From assembly GCA_032622095.1 (NCBI GenBank), contig CP136064.1, forward strand, positions 177,398,247 through 177,462,246: DNA of 64,000 bases, in the 5' to 3' direction. This stretch comes from Siphonodentalium dalli. Its lineage: Eukaryota; Mollusca; Scaphopoda; Gadilida; Siphonodentaliidae. How positions within the stretch are numbered: position 1 is the stretch's first letter; each line of letters begins with the position of its first letter. Below are positions 44,736 through 57,218 of this stretch, in pieces. Below the pieces are notes generated by a model. It saw only the letters and a list, made by a program, of their open reading frames with translations, had not been told where the DNA came from and did no database searches. The translations under genes were made by a program, and so were the position numbers.

Positions 44736-45927
44736 AGATAAAAGATGATCTGATATACCTTACTCGTATTTAAATTAGCACAGTACTATTTTTCGCGCAC
44801 CAATTGGCATGGTGATAGCACGGGTTGGTGGAAAGGGTACACACATACTACGGTGTTCATCCATTAATTTTTACCAGATTTACGGCGCTTGAATGACTTA
44901 GAAATGTGTGAATTGAGGATTCGGGGGTATACTGCGGAGACCTTCGTCCGTCCGTCCTTCATAGTGAAGGTTTTGTAGTGTTTTGTCCGCAATTGTTTTT
45001 CAGAGAAATGACCCAGGATTTGTTTTGTCCGCACTTTTTTCCAGAGTTATGGCCCTTTGCCATAGTTATGACCCGGGGTTAAACTGTTAATCCACTATTA
45101 CTTCATGTTCTCTCTAAATTAGTTAGCTAATATTGAGCGTATAGTCGGGGGCATTTGGCCCGCGATTGGCGTTGCCCTTGTTTTATACCAATGGGAATTC
45201 ACACCAATATAAAACGCTTCTTAGTGATAGTTATGAAACATAATTTGCCCTCGATACCAAGTGTCAACTTTGATTATGGGTGTGTGTCATGACATTACCC
45301 AACGGACTTCAATGTATGAAAAGATTAATGTTTGCGACTCCAATTATAAACTAGAGGTCTGGTTCCATGAAATCAGACACACTTCCGTAATATCCATTCA
45401 ACAGGTGTACTGTGTGTGTAGGATAGTTTCTGTGGGGCACCGTTCTTCCATTTATTACCTATTTTGTGATATAAATAATTCATTTTGTGATATTCTATGG
45501 CATAGCGCATTTCAGATATAACCAGGTTAGGACGAACTATGACAGCTAGGTCTTGCCAGTTAGTCTAGGCAAATATGGACATAGGTGTCGCCTCGAAATG
45601 GAATTTATGAGACCTACATTTTTGTTTAGCATGAACACATAACTTTCGGGATCCATATGTTGGATTTGTCTGATAGACGGAATTTTTTCTCACCACGTGG
45701 TTTTATTGGTTTTATATGTCATTTTGTAATAAAGCCGACATATCTGACAGAGTATATTCACACCATTCGAGAAGAAATATTCGTCCAATTTTGATATCTG
45801 GGAATGGTGCGGTAACCAGAGTAAGGTAAATACATGTAATCGTTGAATCTCGTAAAGACAGTAAAGACGTGAGAAGAATATGACGATTCACGCAAAGCGT
45901 TGTCTTTCGTTCAGGCAATTCTTCAAG
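44736..45927. other. Mostly gene-free; dispersed repeat at about 44920-45110
   Basis: GGGGGTATACTGC followed by CGTCCGTCCGTCC and TTTTGTCCGCA words resembles the GGGGGAC repeat family. An 86-codon ORF (45261-45521) is unrecognised. Confidence 0.45.
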
Positions 45928-46479
45928 GATTGTCCACTTATAAATGGACAATCGGTACCTAAAATGGTCATTAATAAATGGACAATACAACCACGCGTGG
46001 CACGCGAGCTTGGGATTGTCCACTAAATGAAGACATGTTTTGCTAATCCTGCATGTTAGCTTCATATTTAATATGAAGGGCAATAACTCTATAAATAATA
46101 TTAATTTGCTAAATAACGGTGATTTGTATGAGAAGAGTTGTTGACGAAATAACGGAAATATTCGAAGAAGTGTTTTTAAAGAACGTACCCCAAACCTCAC
46201 CCAAGCCCACCCACCCAAGGGAAGAATTTGACTTATATTTCACAAAAGTTTATCTGTTGTGGTGTTGCAAATTTCTCACACAAATCTCCGTCATTTAGTA
46301 AACGTACATTCTTTATAGAGTTATTACCCTTCAGATTTAATATGAAGCTAACATGCACGATTATCTATATACGTCGTGATTTAGTGGACAATCCCAAGCT
46401 CGCGTGCCACGCGTGGTCGGATTGTCCATTTATTAACGACCATTTTAGGTACCGATTGTCCATTTATAAGTGGACAATC
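45928..46479. mobile_element. 552-bp inverted-repeat element with self-palindromic ends
   Basis: Arms of about 215 bp (45928-46145 and 46262-46479) pair through GATTGTCCACTTATAAATGG, GCGAGCTTGGGATTGTCC and AACTCTATAAA. Each terminus is itself nearly palindromic (ATTGTCCA...TGGACAAT). Non-coding; the ORFs across it read through the palindrome. No target duplication was found. Confidence 0.8.
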
Positions 46480-47688
46480 TTATGCGCATTAGGTGCTTTC
46501 TTTTCTTATAAAACAAAAAGTAAGACGCTTATGCCTATTTTATACCACAGGAAACTTCTATCAATTCGCTACGTTCTCATATATCACTTTTCGCTGTTGG
46601 CCGCATTATTTTTTATCAAAGGCAGAAAAATCAACCCTCCCCCGACAGATAAGAGGCGTCAGTTTGTGGTATAATGCACACATAACGTACGACTATGTGC
46701 CAAATTGCGTAATTAACACATCTTCTTTGCGTTATTGGACACTATTCAATGAAAGCAGCGATGGTGATTTAGGGTTTGGAAGAATTCACTCTTTGTTATC
46801 ACGGCCGTCTTCTTTTTGTCGAAGATATTGGCTCCAATCGACAACAATGGTACATTGTATACATAACATATTAATAGAGGCACTGACTCAGAATAAGTAC
46901 CATTGCTTCAAAATTGCTATCGAAATGGGCATGCATTTATCGGAATGGCACATTGAGATGTTCCTAATCTCACACCAATCGAGTCGGAAGTGGGAACCCG
47001 CGCCAACATCGTCTGGCCCAGACTTCGATGATGATATCCACGACTTATCCACCTCATATGTACTCATATTTGGTAGCACGTGGAATAATATTCATTGAGA
47101 AAGACGGAAATTCTACTGTCGGGTTTAAGTAATTTCATATTGATTATGTCAAAGGTGACTGGCAAAAATAACAATCAGGCATTCAATGTATTACTCGGTT
47201 ATTTGTTTTAAACAATCCTGTTCATCTGCAAATACCTCGCTCAAATTGCCCCCGATTTCATGGACACTAATTACTTGAGCACGAATGCTCATGGATGCAA
47301 TATTCGTCAATCCTGGGTACCATTATGGTAGAAATTTTAAATATAATGGCGCATCATTATGTCCCGGAGTAACATGATGCAATTAATATAATACTTTGGG
47401 TTGTATGAGACATTACATGGAGGCGATGATTGGCGATTAAGTGAAACATGACATATTTCACCATTTATTCCGACCACCGTATTGGTAGCCATCTTGGGGT
47501 TTGTACGCCAGTTTGTAATCCAAAAACGACATTGAATTATCGTACACACCAAATATCTCCACCACTCTACATTCTGCGCTCTATGGCTTTCGAGAAGATG
47601 ACAAAACTGTCTTTAGATGATTATCGTAAATCATGACAGGTGCAATAATGATCGTATATAGATAGCCATGTCGATTTCACTCAGACGT
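46480..47688. other. Gene-free stretch
   Basis: A 201-codon ORF (46493-47098) has no recognisable domain and begins inside the preceding element's edge. I do not support it as a gene. Confidence 0.45.
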
Positions 47689-48075
47689 ATTAAAGTGATG
47701 TGAAATACTCCGGTAAGGTGATCAAATAGAAATGAAGAACAATATTGCTTAAAGTAGTTATTTTAACAAATTTTATATCTAAATTGTAAACACACACCGT
47801 CAATCTTATATATTAATTAATTCAGTGACTGTCGATGACTAAATAATTTTCGTTAGTTTATCGCCGATAGATGCGTCCCGAATCGAGTAGTAAATATTTA
47901 CAATTGAGCGTAATTCAGACGACGTTTTCTATGGAGTGGTACGGTTGATTTGCTTCAGATTTTTCTGCGATGTTAGTAGAATGCTACATTCCTCCAGTTG
48001 GCATAGCACCTGAATACTAACTTATTAGTTTCAAGCACCCGAATAAGTACATAATATGTCTTGAACGCTGCTCGC
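47689..48075. repeat. Dispersed repeat, copy B
   Basis: Same orientation and content as 8888-9290, sharing AAAGTGATGTGAAA, ATGGAGTGGTACGGT and ACATAATATGTCTT blocks. Non-coding. Confidence 0.75.
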
Positions 48076-49230
48076 GCGGGTAAAGATTTGTTTTTCCAGG
48101 ACCAGTAGCTATATACCGATATAATCTATGCACGATAATCAAGATATCGCATCAGATTTCTCCCCAGATGTACTGTTACGAACTTACTGAAATATGACAA
48201 AGATAGATATAAAACAAACAAAATCAGAATGAGTCTCTCTTGGGTTGACAATGTCATATTCAAGTTTGATATTCATTAGTGCTCCGGCAGCTCGACGGGA
48301 CAGACGTGATTTGCGCTCGCTGAGCTAATCCGTTGAGTGACCGTGATTGTTTTGCCAGACCTGGCTGGACACAATGGAGACATCTATAATCCCCTGCCAG
48401 GCACTGCATGCCCTGAGCGGCAGAGTTTGGAGTTTGGGTTTGGGAAGATCCCCCCGGGAAGATTTGAAAGGGCTGTAAGCCCTCTCCTACAACCCACGGT
48501 TGAGTGATATAGTGCCGCTGAAGAGCGTTTGTTGAGTTTGGTTGTGAGTGTTTTCTAGTCATTTGATGCTTGCTTGTGGAGTATGGGTTACATGCCACCC
48601 TAGCAGGAAGCAAAGCCCCCCCCCCTCATTCCAAAAGCGGACCAACGAGAAGACTTACCTTAATTGTAATATGAGTTCTGTTTGTTTAGCTTAGTTAATA
48701 TCTTTTATTTAGTGGTTTGTTGTGAACTAGTACGGCCACCAAAAGGGTATCTATGCCGCCCGAGGACATTCATCAGCGCCCAAGGAGCCATCTAGGGCCG
48801 GAGCCCGCTACCCTACGTTTTAATAGTATGTTAGTCTTGTTAGACGGTCGATATTGCGGATATTGCATACATGGGTTAGTACATACACAATAGGTTGTTT
48901 AAGCTGAGTATTACCAGTGGGTTTTATTGAAGGCTTGCTTAACTGCAGAGAGGGCGTGGCCAATTCACTGTGATATCATGTCGATGAGCAGTACGTCTCA
49001 TCGAGCCTTGTTGAAACATAATTCATAATTACCTGTCCTCCTGGTGGGGCTGACTCAATAATGTGATGTCTACTTGTATACTTGTATACTTACTTTCCTT
49101 GTGATTGAACTGTGTTAGTAACTTGATCGACCTAGCGTTTTTATGAGTTTTATGAGATAAGTCTATTTATTTATGTTGATTGGGAAGTGTTCGTTGAATT
49201 GGGGAAGTGATGGCATGACCATTGAGGGGT
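48076..49230. other. Stretch without a recognised gene
   Basis: A minus-strand ORF of 117 codons (48260-48613) is Gln/Ser-rich without a known domain. A purine-rich block with CCCCCCGGG lies near 48450. It may be the 3' flank of the minus-strand LINE that follows, but nothing supports that firmly. Confidence 0.4.
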
Positions 49231-51190
49231 TTATTCCGGTGAACCAGAACCAACTTCGCCTCGCCGGCCAGCTGCTTTTGTTTTGTCTTTGGTGTGTAAT
49301 GTTTTCCTAAGTTCTAGTTCGTCGACTAAAGTACTGCCTTGTAGTCTTATAAGACTGTTTGCGGCTATATAGTACTTGTAATCTGACGCGGATAGTTGGT
49401 ATATCGGCTGTATCATGTAACGTTCTGATGGGGGTACGTATGTTTTCCTGAAGGGCCATTCTTAATGTTTTATTCTGTATAATTTGGAGTTTGTTGAGTG
49501 TGGATTTGGGAAGGTCGGCTATTATTATGGCCCCATATTCCATAATTGGTCGTATAAATTGCTTATAAAGTTTAATCAGGGTTTCTGGATTGAGTCCCCA
49601 TGAGGTGCCCCTGAGCATCCTTAATAGCCCAATTCTTTGGGAGGCCCTGGTCGAAATGTTATTAATATGGGGGTGAAAAGATCATCTGTTGTCGAGGGTT
49701 ATGCCCAATAGAGTTGCTTCCTGGGTTTGTTCGAAAGTTTCCCCAAAGATGGATAAGTTTAGTTTGCTTTTAGTATGTTTTCTACTAAATACAATTAACT
49801 GAGTTTTTTTGGTGTTAAGTTTGATGCGCCATTTGGAACACCATACTTCCAGGTCATTAAGTTGTTTTTGTAATCTTAATTCCAACATTTTGGGGTTCCT
49901 CCCGGTGGTCCAAAGGCCCAGATCGTCGGCAAATTGTGATATTTGTATGTTATGAAGTGGATTGTGGGGGATGTCATTGATGTATATTAGAAAAAGTAGC
50001 GGGCTTGGGACCGACCCTTGAGGAGTACCTGCTTTGAGATCAACATTGTCTGAGATTTCGTCACCCACCCTAACTTTGATAGATCTTTGCATGAGAAATG
50101 ATGATATGAGTCGTAACATTTTGGTGGTTGTTTTCAGTTTGTAGCGAAGGCCATGGTGCCACACGGAGTCAAAGGCCTTTTCTACATCCAAGAAAATGGC
50201 GGCCCACTCCCAATCACGACCCAATGCTGTGCGCATATCTTCAACTATTCTGTAGATATGTTCGGTTCCATCTTTGCCTTTACGATATGCACGTTGAAAT
50301 TTATTTTAAGTGAAATAAGTGAGATAATAATCTAGTGCTGATGATTCTTTCAAAAAGTTTACCCATACACTGAAGTAGGCTGATTGGTCTAAAGTTGGTA
50401 GCTATTTTGTGATCTTTGCCCGGTTTTGGAATCATCACCCCAATAGCGGATTTCCAGGTTTTAGGGAAGTATCCGTGCTGTAGACATTTATTATATATTA
50501 GTTCTAACCTATCGAACAGTGATTTGGGGCCTTGTTTGATTATGCCGAAAGTTAATTCGTCGTCCCTGGGGCTTTGTTTGGTTTTGCACGCTTGAGGCAG
50601 TCTTGAATTTCTAGGGAGGTGATGGGAGTTGCTAGTATATGCTTGTCGTCTGCCTCTGGGATGGGGTATTTTAAAGAACCGTATGTTTGTTTATTTTGTC
50701 TTACATGTTCAATTACTTTTTTCCTGAATTTTTCATCAAATTGGTCCCCCTGGTGGGTTTTGTGGATGTTTTTTGGCTTTGTCTTTGTTGTTTGTGAATG
50801 ATTCGTCGGCCTCGTTTTTGAGCGGTTTGTCGTTATTATTGGAGGTGGCTTGGCTAGTTAGAATTTTGAATGTTTTCCAGAATTTCCCATCAAGTTGTCT
50901 TTCCCCAAGCTCGGTTGTTACCCTTTCCCAGGATTCCCTTTTTTCCCGTTTAACTGCTTTATTTACTTGTCTAGTTTGGTTATTATACATGGTTCTGTAC
51001 TCTGTGTCTTTGGGGTGCTTTTGCATTAATCTGCATGTTTTACGTTTGAGGTGAAGTAAATCTAATGTTTCCCTTGATACCCTCCAAGTGTTTTGTTTAA
51101 TTTTCTTTTTTGGGCATGCTATGTCTATGGCATCCCTGAGCGGATTCCAGTCGGCCCATTTTATTTGATGGTCACTGCATTCGGGTCGAC
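49231..51190 (-). pseudogene. Degraded Jockey-like LINE reverse transcriptase, minus strand
   Basis: Read from 51190 down, the endonuclease-RT linker appears first (WADWNPLRDAIDIACPKK, then FWKTFKILTSQ at 50736-51026). Early RT follows (IGVMIPKPGKD, NFRPISLLQCMGKLFERII at about 50350-50460). Then come the motif A block FLDVEKAFDSVWHHGL and the catalytic FADDLGLW (50236-49682). An in-frame TGA at 49682-49684 is followed by more of the same frame (YGAIIIADLPKS) to 49307. Frame changes occur near 50300 and 49340. It is 5'-truncated and broken. Canonical FADD and different sequence separate it from the two other LINEs here. Confidence 0.85.
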
Positions 51191-51195
51191 TGAAT

Positions 51196-51690
51196 GTGAT
51201 TTTGGACTACCAAATCGCTCCAGCAGAACCCTCTGCCACCCGCGGCTTGTCGGGTCGACCGGAATCAACCGGTTCTGGGCTTAAAAGAACAACACCACCG
51301 GGAAGAAGAAAACCAAGACGCAGCAGAGAAGCCTACAGGAGAGCCAAGTGGAAATATGGAGCTGAGAGACGCCAAGCCCCCCACACACTTGGCCATGGGG
51401 CAGGAACATCAGCCTACCATCGACGATGTCACCAAGCGGAAACAGGGATGCCGATGTCACCCCGGATGTCCCTGCCGCCGTCTTCGTGGCCAGCGGACAA
51501 AGGGAGGCCGTCGTCACTCCGGTCACCCATATCGTCGTCTTCGATGATGAGATGGACACACTACCACCAAGGACACCCGAATACCACCACAACTCTGTGT
51601 CATCCATCTCCACAAGCACCAACAACAACACCATACATCAGTTTCGCGCGTCAATGCGTCTGGGAGATACAAATGTTTGCAATTAGGGGG
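51196..51690 (+). pseudogene. Possible third ORF1-like fragment
   Basis: A basic block (PGRRKPRRSREAYRRAKWK) resembles that of the ORF1-like genes at 31847-33957. It is followed in overlapping frames by DVPAAVFVASGQ and PPRTPEYHHN, echoing VPAANFAVELE and PPTPEYLE there. The frame is broken several times. It abuts the 5' end of the minus-strand LINE in the opposite orientation. Confidence 0.45.
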
Positions 51691-52740
51691 TGAAAATGTT
51701 GCGGTGCAGATCTAGTGTGTGGAGGGAGAATTTGGTGGAACAAAAGGCGACTCGTATGAATTATTACATACCTTGATCGATTGTATACGTGGTTTGACGT
51801 GAAATGGCCAAGGCGTACTGATATGGGAGAACTGGCAGTTTGGCGACTGTGAAATGTGATATCCACAACTTGGCACTGGGTGGAGTTAAGTACTATGGGA
51901 TATAAAATTAAAAGAAATTCGAAAACAAATATATATAAATAATAAACAACATTTAGATGTGTGCCTACCTGCTAAACAAGCTAGATAAAACACCGCAAAT
52001 GATACTTTTGACACCCGAACCAACATTCGTATCCCAATTTTAAGACTTTGAAATTTCATGTTTCTTCAGTTTCAATGTAAACATGTGTCACAAATTGGCC
52101 CAATAAAACATCTCATGGATATCTTACAATCAGACCGGATGGCAGGCAGGTATGAAAACAGGGATTATCTTGATTATATTAGTCTCTCTGACATAGACAA
52201 CCGACCACCCCTGATTGGATTAGTGACAAGGAAAGCATGCATGTCCACTAGATGTAATCTCTTTACAACAATATGATACACACATGTGACCATGACCCTC
52301 TTACTGGGCTGACTCTTTTCAATCACCGTTGATACATTTCAAAATCGAGATTCAATATTCCTTAAATTACAATGGTAATTTACTATTGTAAACTTTGTCG
52401 ATCGATTCATTCCGATGAGCTACAATGTACCAAATTTGGAACTTAATTGCACGTAAACGACACGTATTTTCGATTTCATGTCTAGATTTACGGCATATAT
52501 ACATATCACGTAAATTTCCAAAAAATAGACGACAAATCCCGCCACCAGATCTGGGTGTAAAGCCCATTATAAGAATGGTATCCAGGCACTCTCGGACGTA
52601 AACCAGCATCTCGCTTTCCCAATATCCTAGTTGTTTTACATACGAGCAGACTTGTGCTGATCGACAAGTATCCGCTGGTCGTCGGTATAGATATTAGCCA
52701 TATTTTGAAGTTTTCCGTTTTACAATAAACCTCTCCATCA
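51691..52740. other. Gene-free stretch
   Basis: No supported coding region or repeat was recognised. Confidence 0.5.
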
Positions 52741-53830
52741 CCATGCTTAATTATCCCCCGCCAAATTTAAAATGTGCGTGGGATATAGGAATGGGTTCCG
52801 CCCGTCCGTCCGTCCATCCGTACCAACGATTTGCTACTTGTGTGTCTACACAACTAAGTGGCTGGAGACCTATGTGCATGACTACTTCTTTTTACGTGGC
52901 TTCAAAAAGGGTTCTCACGAAATGCTACTTGTGTGGCTGCAAGTCAAGTGTCAATGTATTCTGTGACTTAAGGTTGGCGCATGTGAAGTAGTCAGCAGAT
53001 TGTATTTTGTCAACCCTTCATTCACAATCTAGAGAGTTCATGAAGAAATAAAGCGTGATTTATATTTGTAAATAAGGTTGCTAATATGGCTAGCCACTTG
53101 AGCAATTTTGTGAGCAATTGGGTGTCCATAGAACACTGGTTGGACATCCATTTTGATGGGCAAATTGTTTCCATTTTTTAAAGGACTACTCAACCAACTT
53201 GGATCACATTTCAGGTGCTCAATGAGGTTGCTAATGACGTCAGTCCGTCCGTCCCGAATTTGTAACAGTCATAACTTGAACAAATGTCAACGGATTTAAA
53301 AGATTTTTGGTATATGAGTTCACCTGACCATTACCTAGAATGAGTTCTAGAAAACATGTCGGCACCTCAACAAAAACAACATGTACACCGGATAAGTTGA
53401 TAATATAATGGTTTAGAGCTTCCGCTTTCTAATGGTATATAAAATGACATACATTTCATATAATGTGATATGGGGGTTCGGAAATTAAGTGGGCCTTCAA
53501 AGATAATGTTTTGGTGTTAATTTCCCACGATTTTAACTATTCAGCTTCATGTTCCGCCTGGTCGTCAAATTTGAAAGCAGTACGGTTGCTATGGAAACGG
53601 CGTGTAAACAATGCAAACACATTTTGAGAACCAAATATACTTTGTGGAGCAGTAGAGACTTCGACTTGCGTCATGTCGCTGAGCACCAAGAGGTATTGTA
53701 TACTATATCAGAATGATCGCCTCTGTTCAGGTATTTGGGGGGGGGGATATATGAGAACGGTGTTAACCATAAATACAACACAAAAGCTGTCAGATGCTAA
53801 GATTTGGGGGGGGGGGGCACTTTATTTTTT
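52741..53830. repeat. Dispersed repeat with CGTCCGTCC runs and poly(G)
   Basis: TGTGCGTGGGATATAGGAAT followed by CCGTCCGTCCGTCC, a second run near 53241, and poly(G) at about 53738 and 53804. This looks like another member of the CGTCC-bearing repeat family. Non-coding. Confidence 0.5.
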
Positions 53831-54639
53831 GTAAATAAAATTAGTGAAAGTTAGAATCCGTTCACCATATTTGTGGTTGGTAACTCACCTGAACGGCTGA
53901 GTGTGGCCATGTTCATGAGCTCATGGTCCACTTCTGTCCCACAACTCTTCCAAGACGGGTGGTTGAGTTGATCCGACTCAATCAATCGGCTAGTCAAGCG
54001 TCAACACAGTGTTTCAGATTAAATTCCTGTACCTGTATTGTTTTTCTTGTTTGAAGTTTTGTGATTTCTGTCGTCTCATGTTGCAAGTCACAAGAACAAA
54101 GACAATATATGTACACTGTGTTCAACCCAGGCCATGAACACATTAATCGGTCACAACCAAACCAGTCTTCAAACTGCCTCGGTACACACCCGGGAATGGA
54201 TCTTCCATATCCCACGTGGGACTATGAATCTAAAGTACAGAGAATTAAGGCCGAGATTCCAAAAAAAAAATCTTGGATCACGACTGCCAGCTGGACGTCA
54301 CATATTTTCTGCGAGTAAATCCACAAGGAAATGCATTATGCCAGCGCACTCAGATGGAGAGTGAGACGAATATAGTCACTAACAACTCAAATTAAAGAAG
54401 CAGATCTAGCTTCTGTTCCAGAACCCATATAGATCACTGGTCATGGACACATATCGATCACTGGTCATGGACACATATACTCAAATTAAAACAGTTGCCG
54501 CAAAACAATATACTAATGTTGAGGCAGGTGATCCAAAGCAATCTATTCATGTTGAGCCTGTAGCACACAAACAATCGTCAAAATCTCTCAAACATTTGGA
54601 CTCTCAGGAATAGAGGTTGATATTAGGGTTATAAAAGTT
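53831..54639. other. Gene-free stretch
   Basis: A short tandem duplication (ATCACTGGTCATGGACACAT) lies at about 54434 and 54458. ORFs at 54061-54364 overlap each other and lack domains. Confidence 0.45.
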
Positions 54640-55215
54640 CAGCACCATGATCGAAGACAAACGTTCGCGTTTGAAAGACACAAAACAGTATTTGTGGGTT
54701 AATGCTGTCGGTTGGATGAGCGACGAATTTCGTTGTCGCCCACCCGAATGCAAAATGACATATTAAACGGACATGGCTCATTCGAACCTTAATTTTTTTT
54801 CAACGTAATTTGGAGCGACGGATACGATAGGTCGATAAATAAACGAACTATTGATATACCGACTTCATATGCTCTGAAAAACACTTGCCAAAGTCACAGC
54901 CATTTTTCAGCCGTTTTCAACTTTTCGCCAGAAGTCAGACAAACGCTCTGTATTGCTACCATATCAGGAATGGAATACCACGGAACGTTCTTTTCTGTTC
55001 CATGTCGTGCAGATGCGGGCTGTTTTTTGTTTGGGACCCAAACACCTTGTTCATTGTTGCATTTTCACCACTTCAGTGCAATTTTTTGGGTTACATAATG
55101 TTCGTAGAAAGGTCGTTAAGATATCTATCGACCTATTTCGATACTGAGAAAAATTCAAGAGCGAATATTATTATGTGTATTTTGGAGCACAAACCGCCAT
55201 GTGGCTTTAAAAATT
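54640..55215. repeat. Dispersed repeat, inverted relative to 38720
   Basis: The right end (AGCGAATATTATTATGTGTA, TTTGGAGCACAAACCGCCAT, GTGGCTTTAA) is the complement of 38723-38785. The left limit is uncertain. An ORF of 110 codons within it is likely spurious. Confidence 0.55.
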
Positions 55216-55379
55216 AATTTACTTCTATCGACGTGAAGCCTTTGTAAATTAAATTTTGTTATTGGCTATTGATTGTTTATTCCATCCGTATTTGTATGAT
55301 AATGTGTTTTAGATTGACTGAACACTAGTCCGTTCTTGAATATATCTTCCTGACTCCAAGTTGAAACATTTCCTCTTGA

Positions 55380-55570
55380 GTACTTTGTACTTAGTATTTG
55401 TACATAGCTCATGGTTTAAGTCGCATCCGATGTCTGCTCTACACACATACTCTCACACAAACAGTTGCTTCGCTACAATAAATTTTGACTCCCTGTTTCT
55501 GCTGATATGGACTAGCGACTGAAACGACGTTAAACCTCAAGCAAGCAATCAATCAATTAGTCATCAATAA
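55380..55570. repeat. SINE-like tail with GACGTTAAACC
   Basis: Contains CTGAAACGACGTTAAACCTC followed by (CAAG/CAAT)n. I recall GACGTTAAAC-type tails as frequent in mollusc genomes. No pol III boxes were confirmed. Confidence 0.45.
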
Positions 55571-56676
55571 AAGTAAGTTAACATGTTTGAATTTAAATGC
55601 TCAAGCAAACAAGTTTCATTAACAACTTGTTTCGCGACTGGTGGACCCACAACCAACCCAGTCTACGTGTCGGAATTTGTTTTTGGACCCCCCCCCCCCC
55701 CCCCCGTCAAAACCAGTTTTTTTAAATCAATGAAAATATCTTTGGCGAATCAATTAATATATATAAGACAAAAGGCTGAAGTTGTATTGTAGGCCAAACC
55801 AGTCTACACTGTGGCCGTATATATGTGTGGCCAACAACATTACTGACCAACACAATATTTGAAAATACTCTTCTAGTTTGTTATTCTTTACTAACACTAT
55901 GAAGCAAAAATAATAAAATAAATTTTTTTAAGGGTTAATGTATTTATAGAGAATTAAAGTGTAAAAATGTTATACTTTAAAACTTTTAAACTCAACTTTT
56001 TGAAATTTTTCTTTCCAAACGGATGTTTTATTCTTTACAACATTTGTTTTATAATAATTGTTACCGGGTGTTGAATATCTTGAATAAATTCGAAGTCAAA
56101 GTAGCACTCAAGAGGGTTGTTATTAGAAATTCAGAGGTAGATACATCATCATGTATATCTTAGATACGCCTCTTGACATGCTGGTGCTAACATAGCCGAG
56201 ACAACACAGTATATACATCCCGAGTGAGGGCGACAGAAATATAATGCGCATAGGACCGATTGAAATCTGACAGCCGTGGGGTCTCTAATCGAATGAATAG
56301 GGGAACATCTCTGGCAGGTGGTCCCATGGAAGTTTCAGGTCATGCGTGGGAGAGCCCAACAGATATACTGATGAATAAATGAGATCAAGATTCAGCTATA
56401 GATTCGAATGGAAATGGTATACACATGTCTCAACACACAAAGACATATGTGATGATTTCACTACTTCAAACTGTTATTTTACTTACGACTCAGCTACTAC
56501 ATTCATTTGACGAATGTATTATTAAACTATTATTATAGAATAATTCAACCGCAATGTGTGTACCCTATCGTAAAACACAACATCTGAACTATAGAAAATG
56601 TAAACAAACTGTCCACCATTCTTCCAGAATAAATCGCCGATAAACAAACGACCGTGAGTTCGCTAACGCTATATTT
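55571..56676. other. Gene-free stretch
   Basis: Holds a poly(C) run at 55689-55705 and AT-rich DNA. No coding signal. Confidence 0.5.
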
Positions 56677-57160
56677 CACGGTGGGGAATCACGTGATTTT
56701 GAGGTTGGTGTGTACTACGCACTAAAAATGTGCAATCGAACAAAAACATAATATATGAAAAACTGACACAAAACATAGCATTTTGACTGTTACGAGCATA
56801 ATTATGCTAGTTTATTTAAAAAACCAGTTGATACCTTATTTGTTCGGAAATGCTCAATAGTTTTCTATAGCATTCTGACCAAAGTTTCGTGTATAATGCA
56901 CCAGTACATAAATCCTTCGACTGACAACTTTGGTCAGAATGTTAGAGCAAACAACTGTGAATTTGGACACAAATGAGGTGTCAGCTTGTTTGAAAAATAG
57001 CATACAATATGCTCGCAAAAATACTGCGTAATACTATGTAATATATATCATTGTCCTTGTTTATTACTTTTTTCTTCGTTACTGGTCGCGTTTGCGATGG
57101 CCTCGGCCATTTTGAATGCGTGATACTCATCAACTCGAAACCACGTGATTCTCCACTGTG
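56677..57160. mobile_element. 484-bp MITE with CACGTG-containing inverted ends
   Basis: Ends CACGGTGGGGAATCACGTGA and, inverted, CACAGTGGAGAATCACGTGG pair imperfectly over about 40 bp and are flanked by the direct repeat TATTT (56672-56676, 57161-57165). Inside, ATTCTGACCAAAG and CTTTGGTCAGAAT form a smaller hairpin. Non-coding. Confidence 0.65.
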
Positions 57161-57218
57161 TATTTTATTTGTACGATAGAATGACGTTGTGTGATGGCAA
57201 TTTTAATGCAAATAAAAC

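Noticed and set aside
43862-44741. Several overlapping ORFs of 75-163 codons on both strands with repeated Arg-rich peptides
   Set aside because: They follow the 122-bp tandem repeat, appear in several frames and both strands at once, and have no domain; an artefact of a stop-poor repeat.
46493-47098. 201-codon + strand ORF
   Set aside because: No recognisable domain, starts at the edge of an inverted-repeat element, and composition is AT-driven.
48260-48613. 117-codon minus-strand Gln-rich ORF upstream of LINE debris
   Set aside because: No family recognised, no start context or neighbour to support it.
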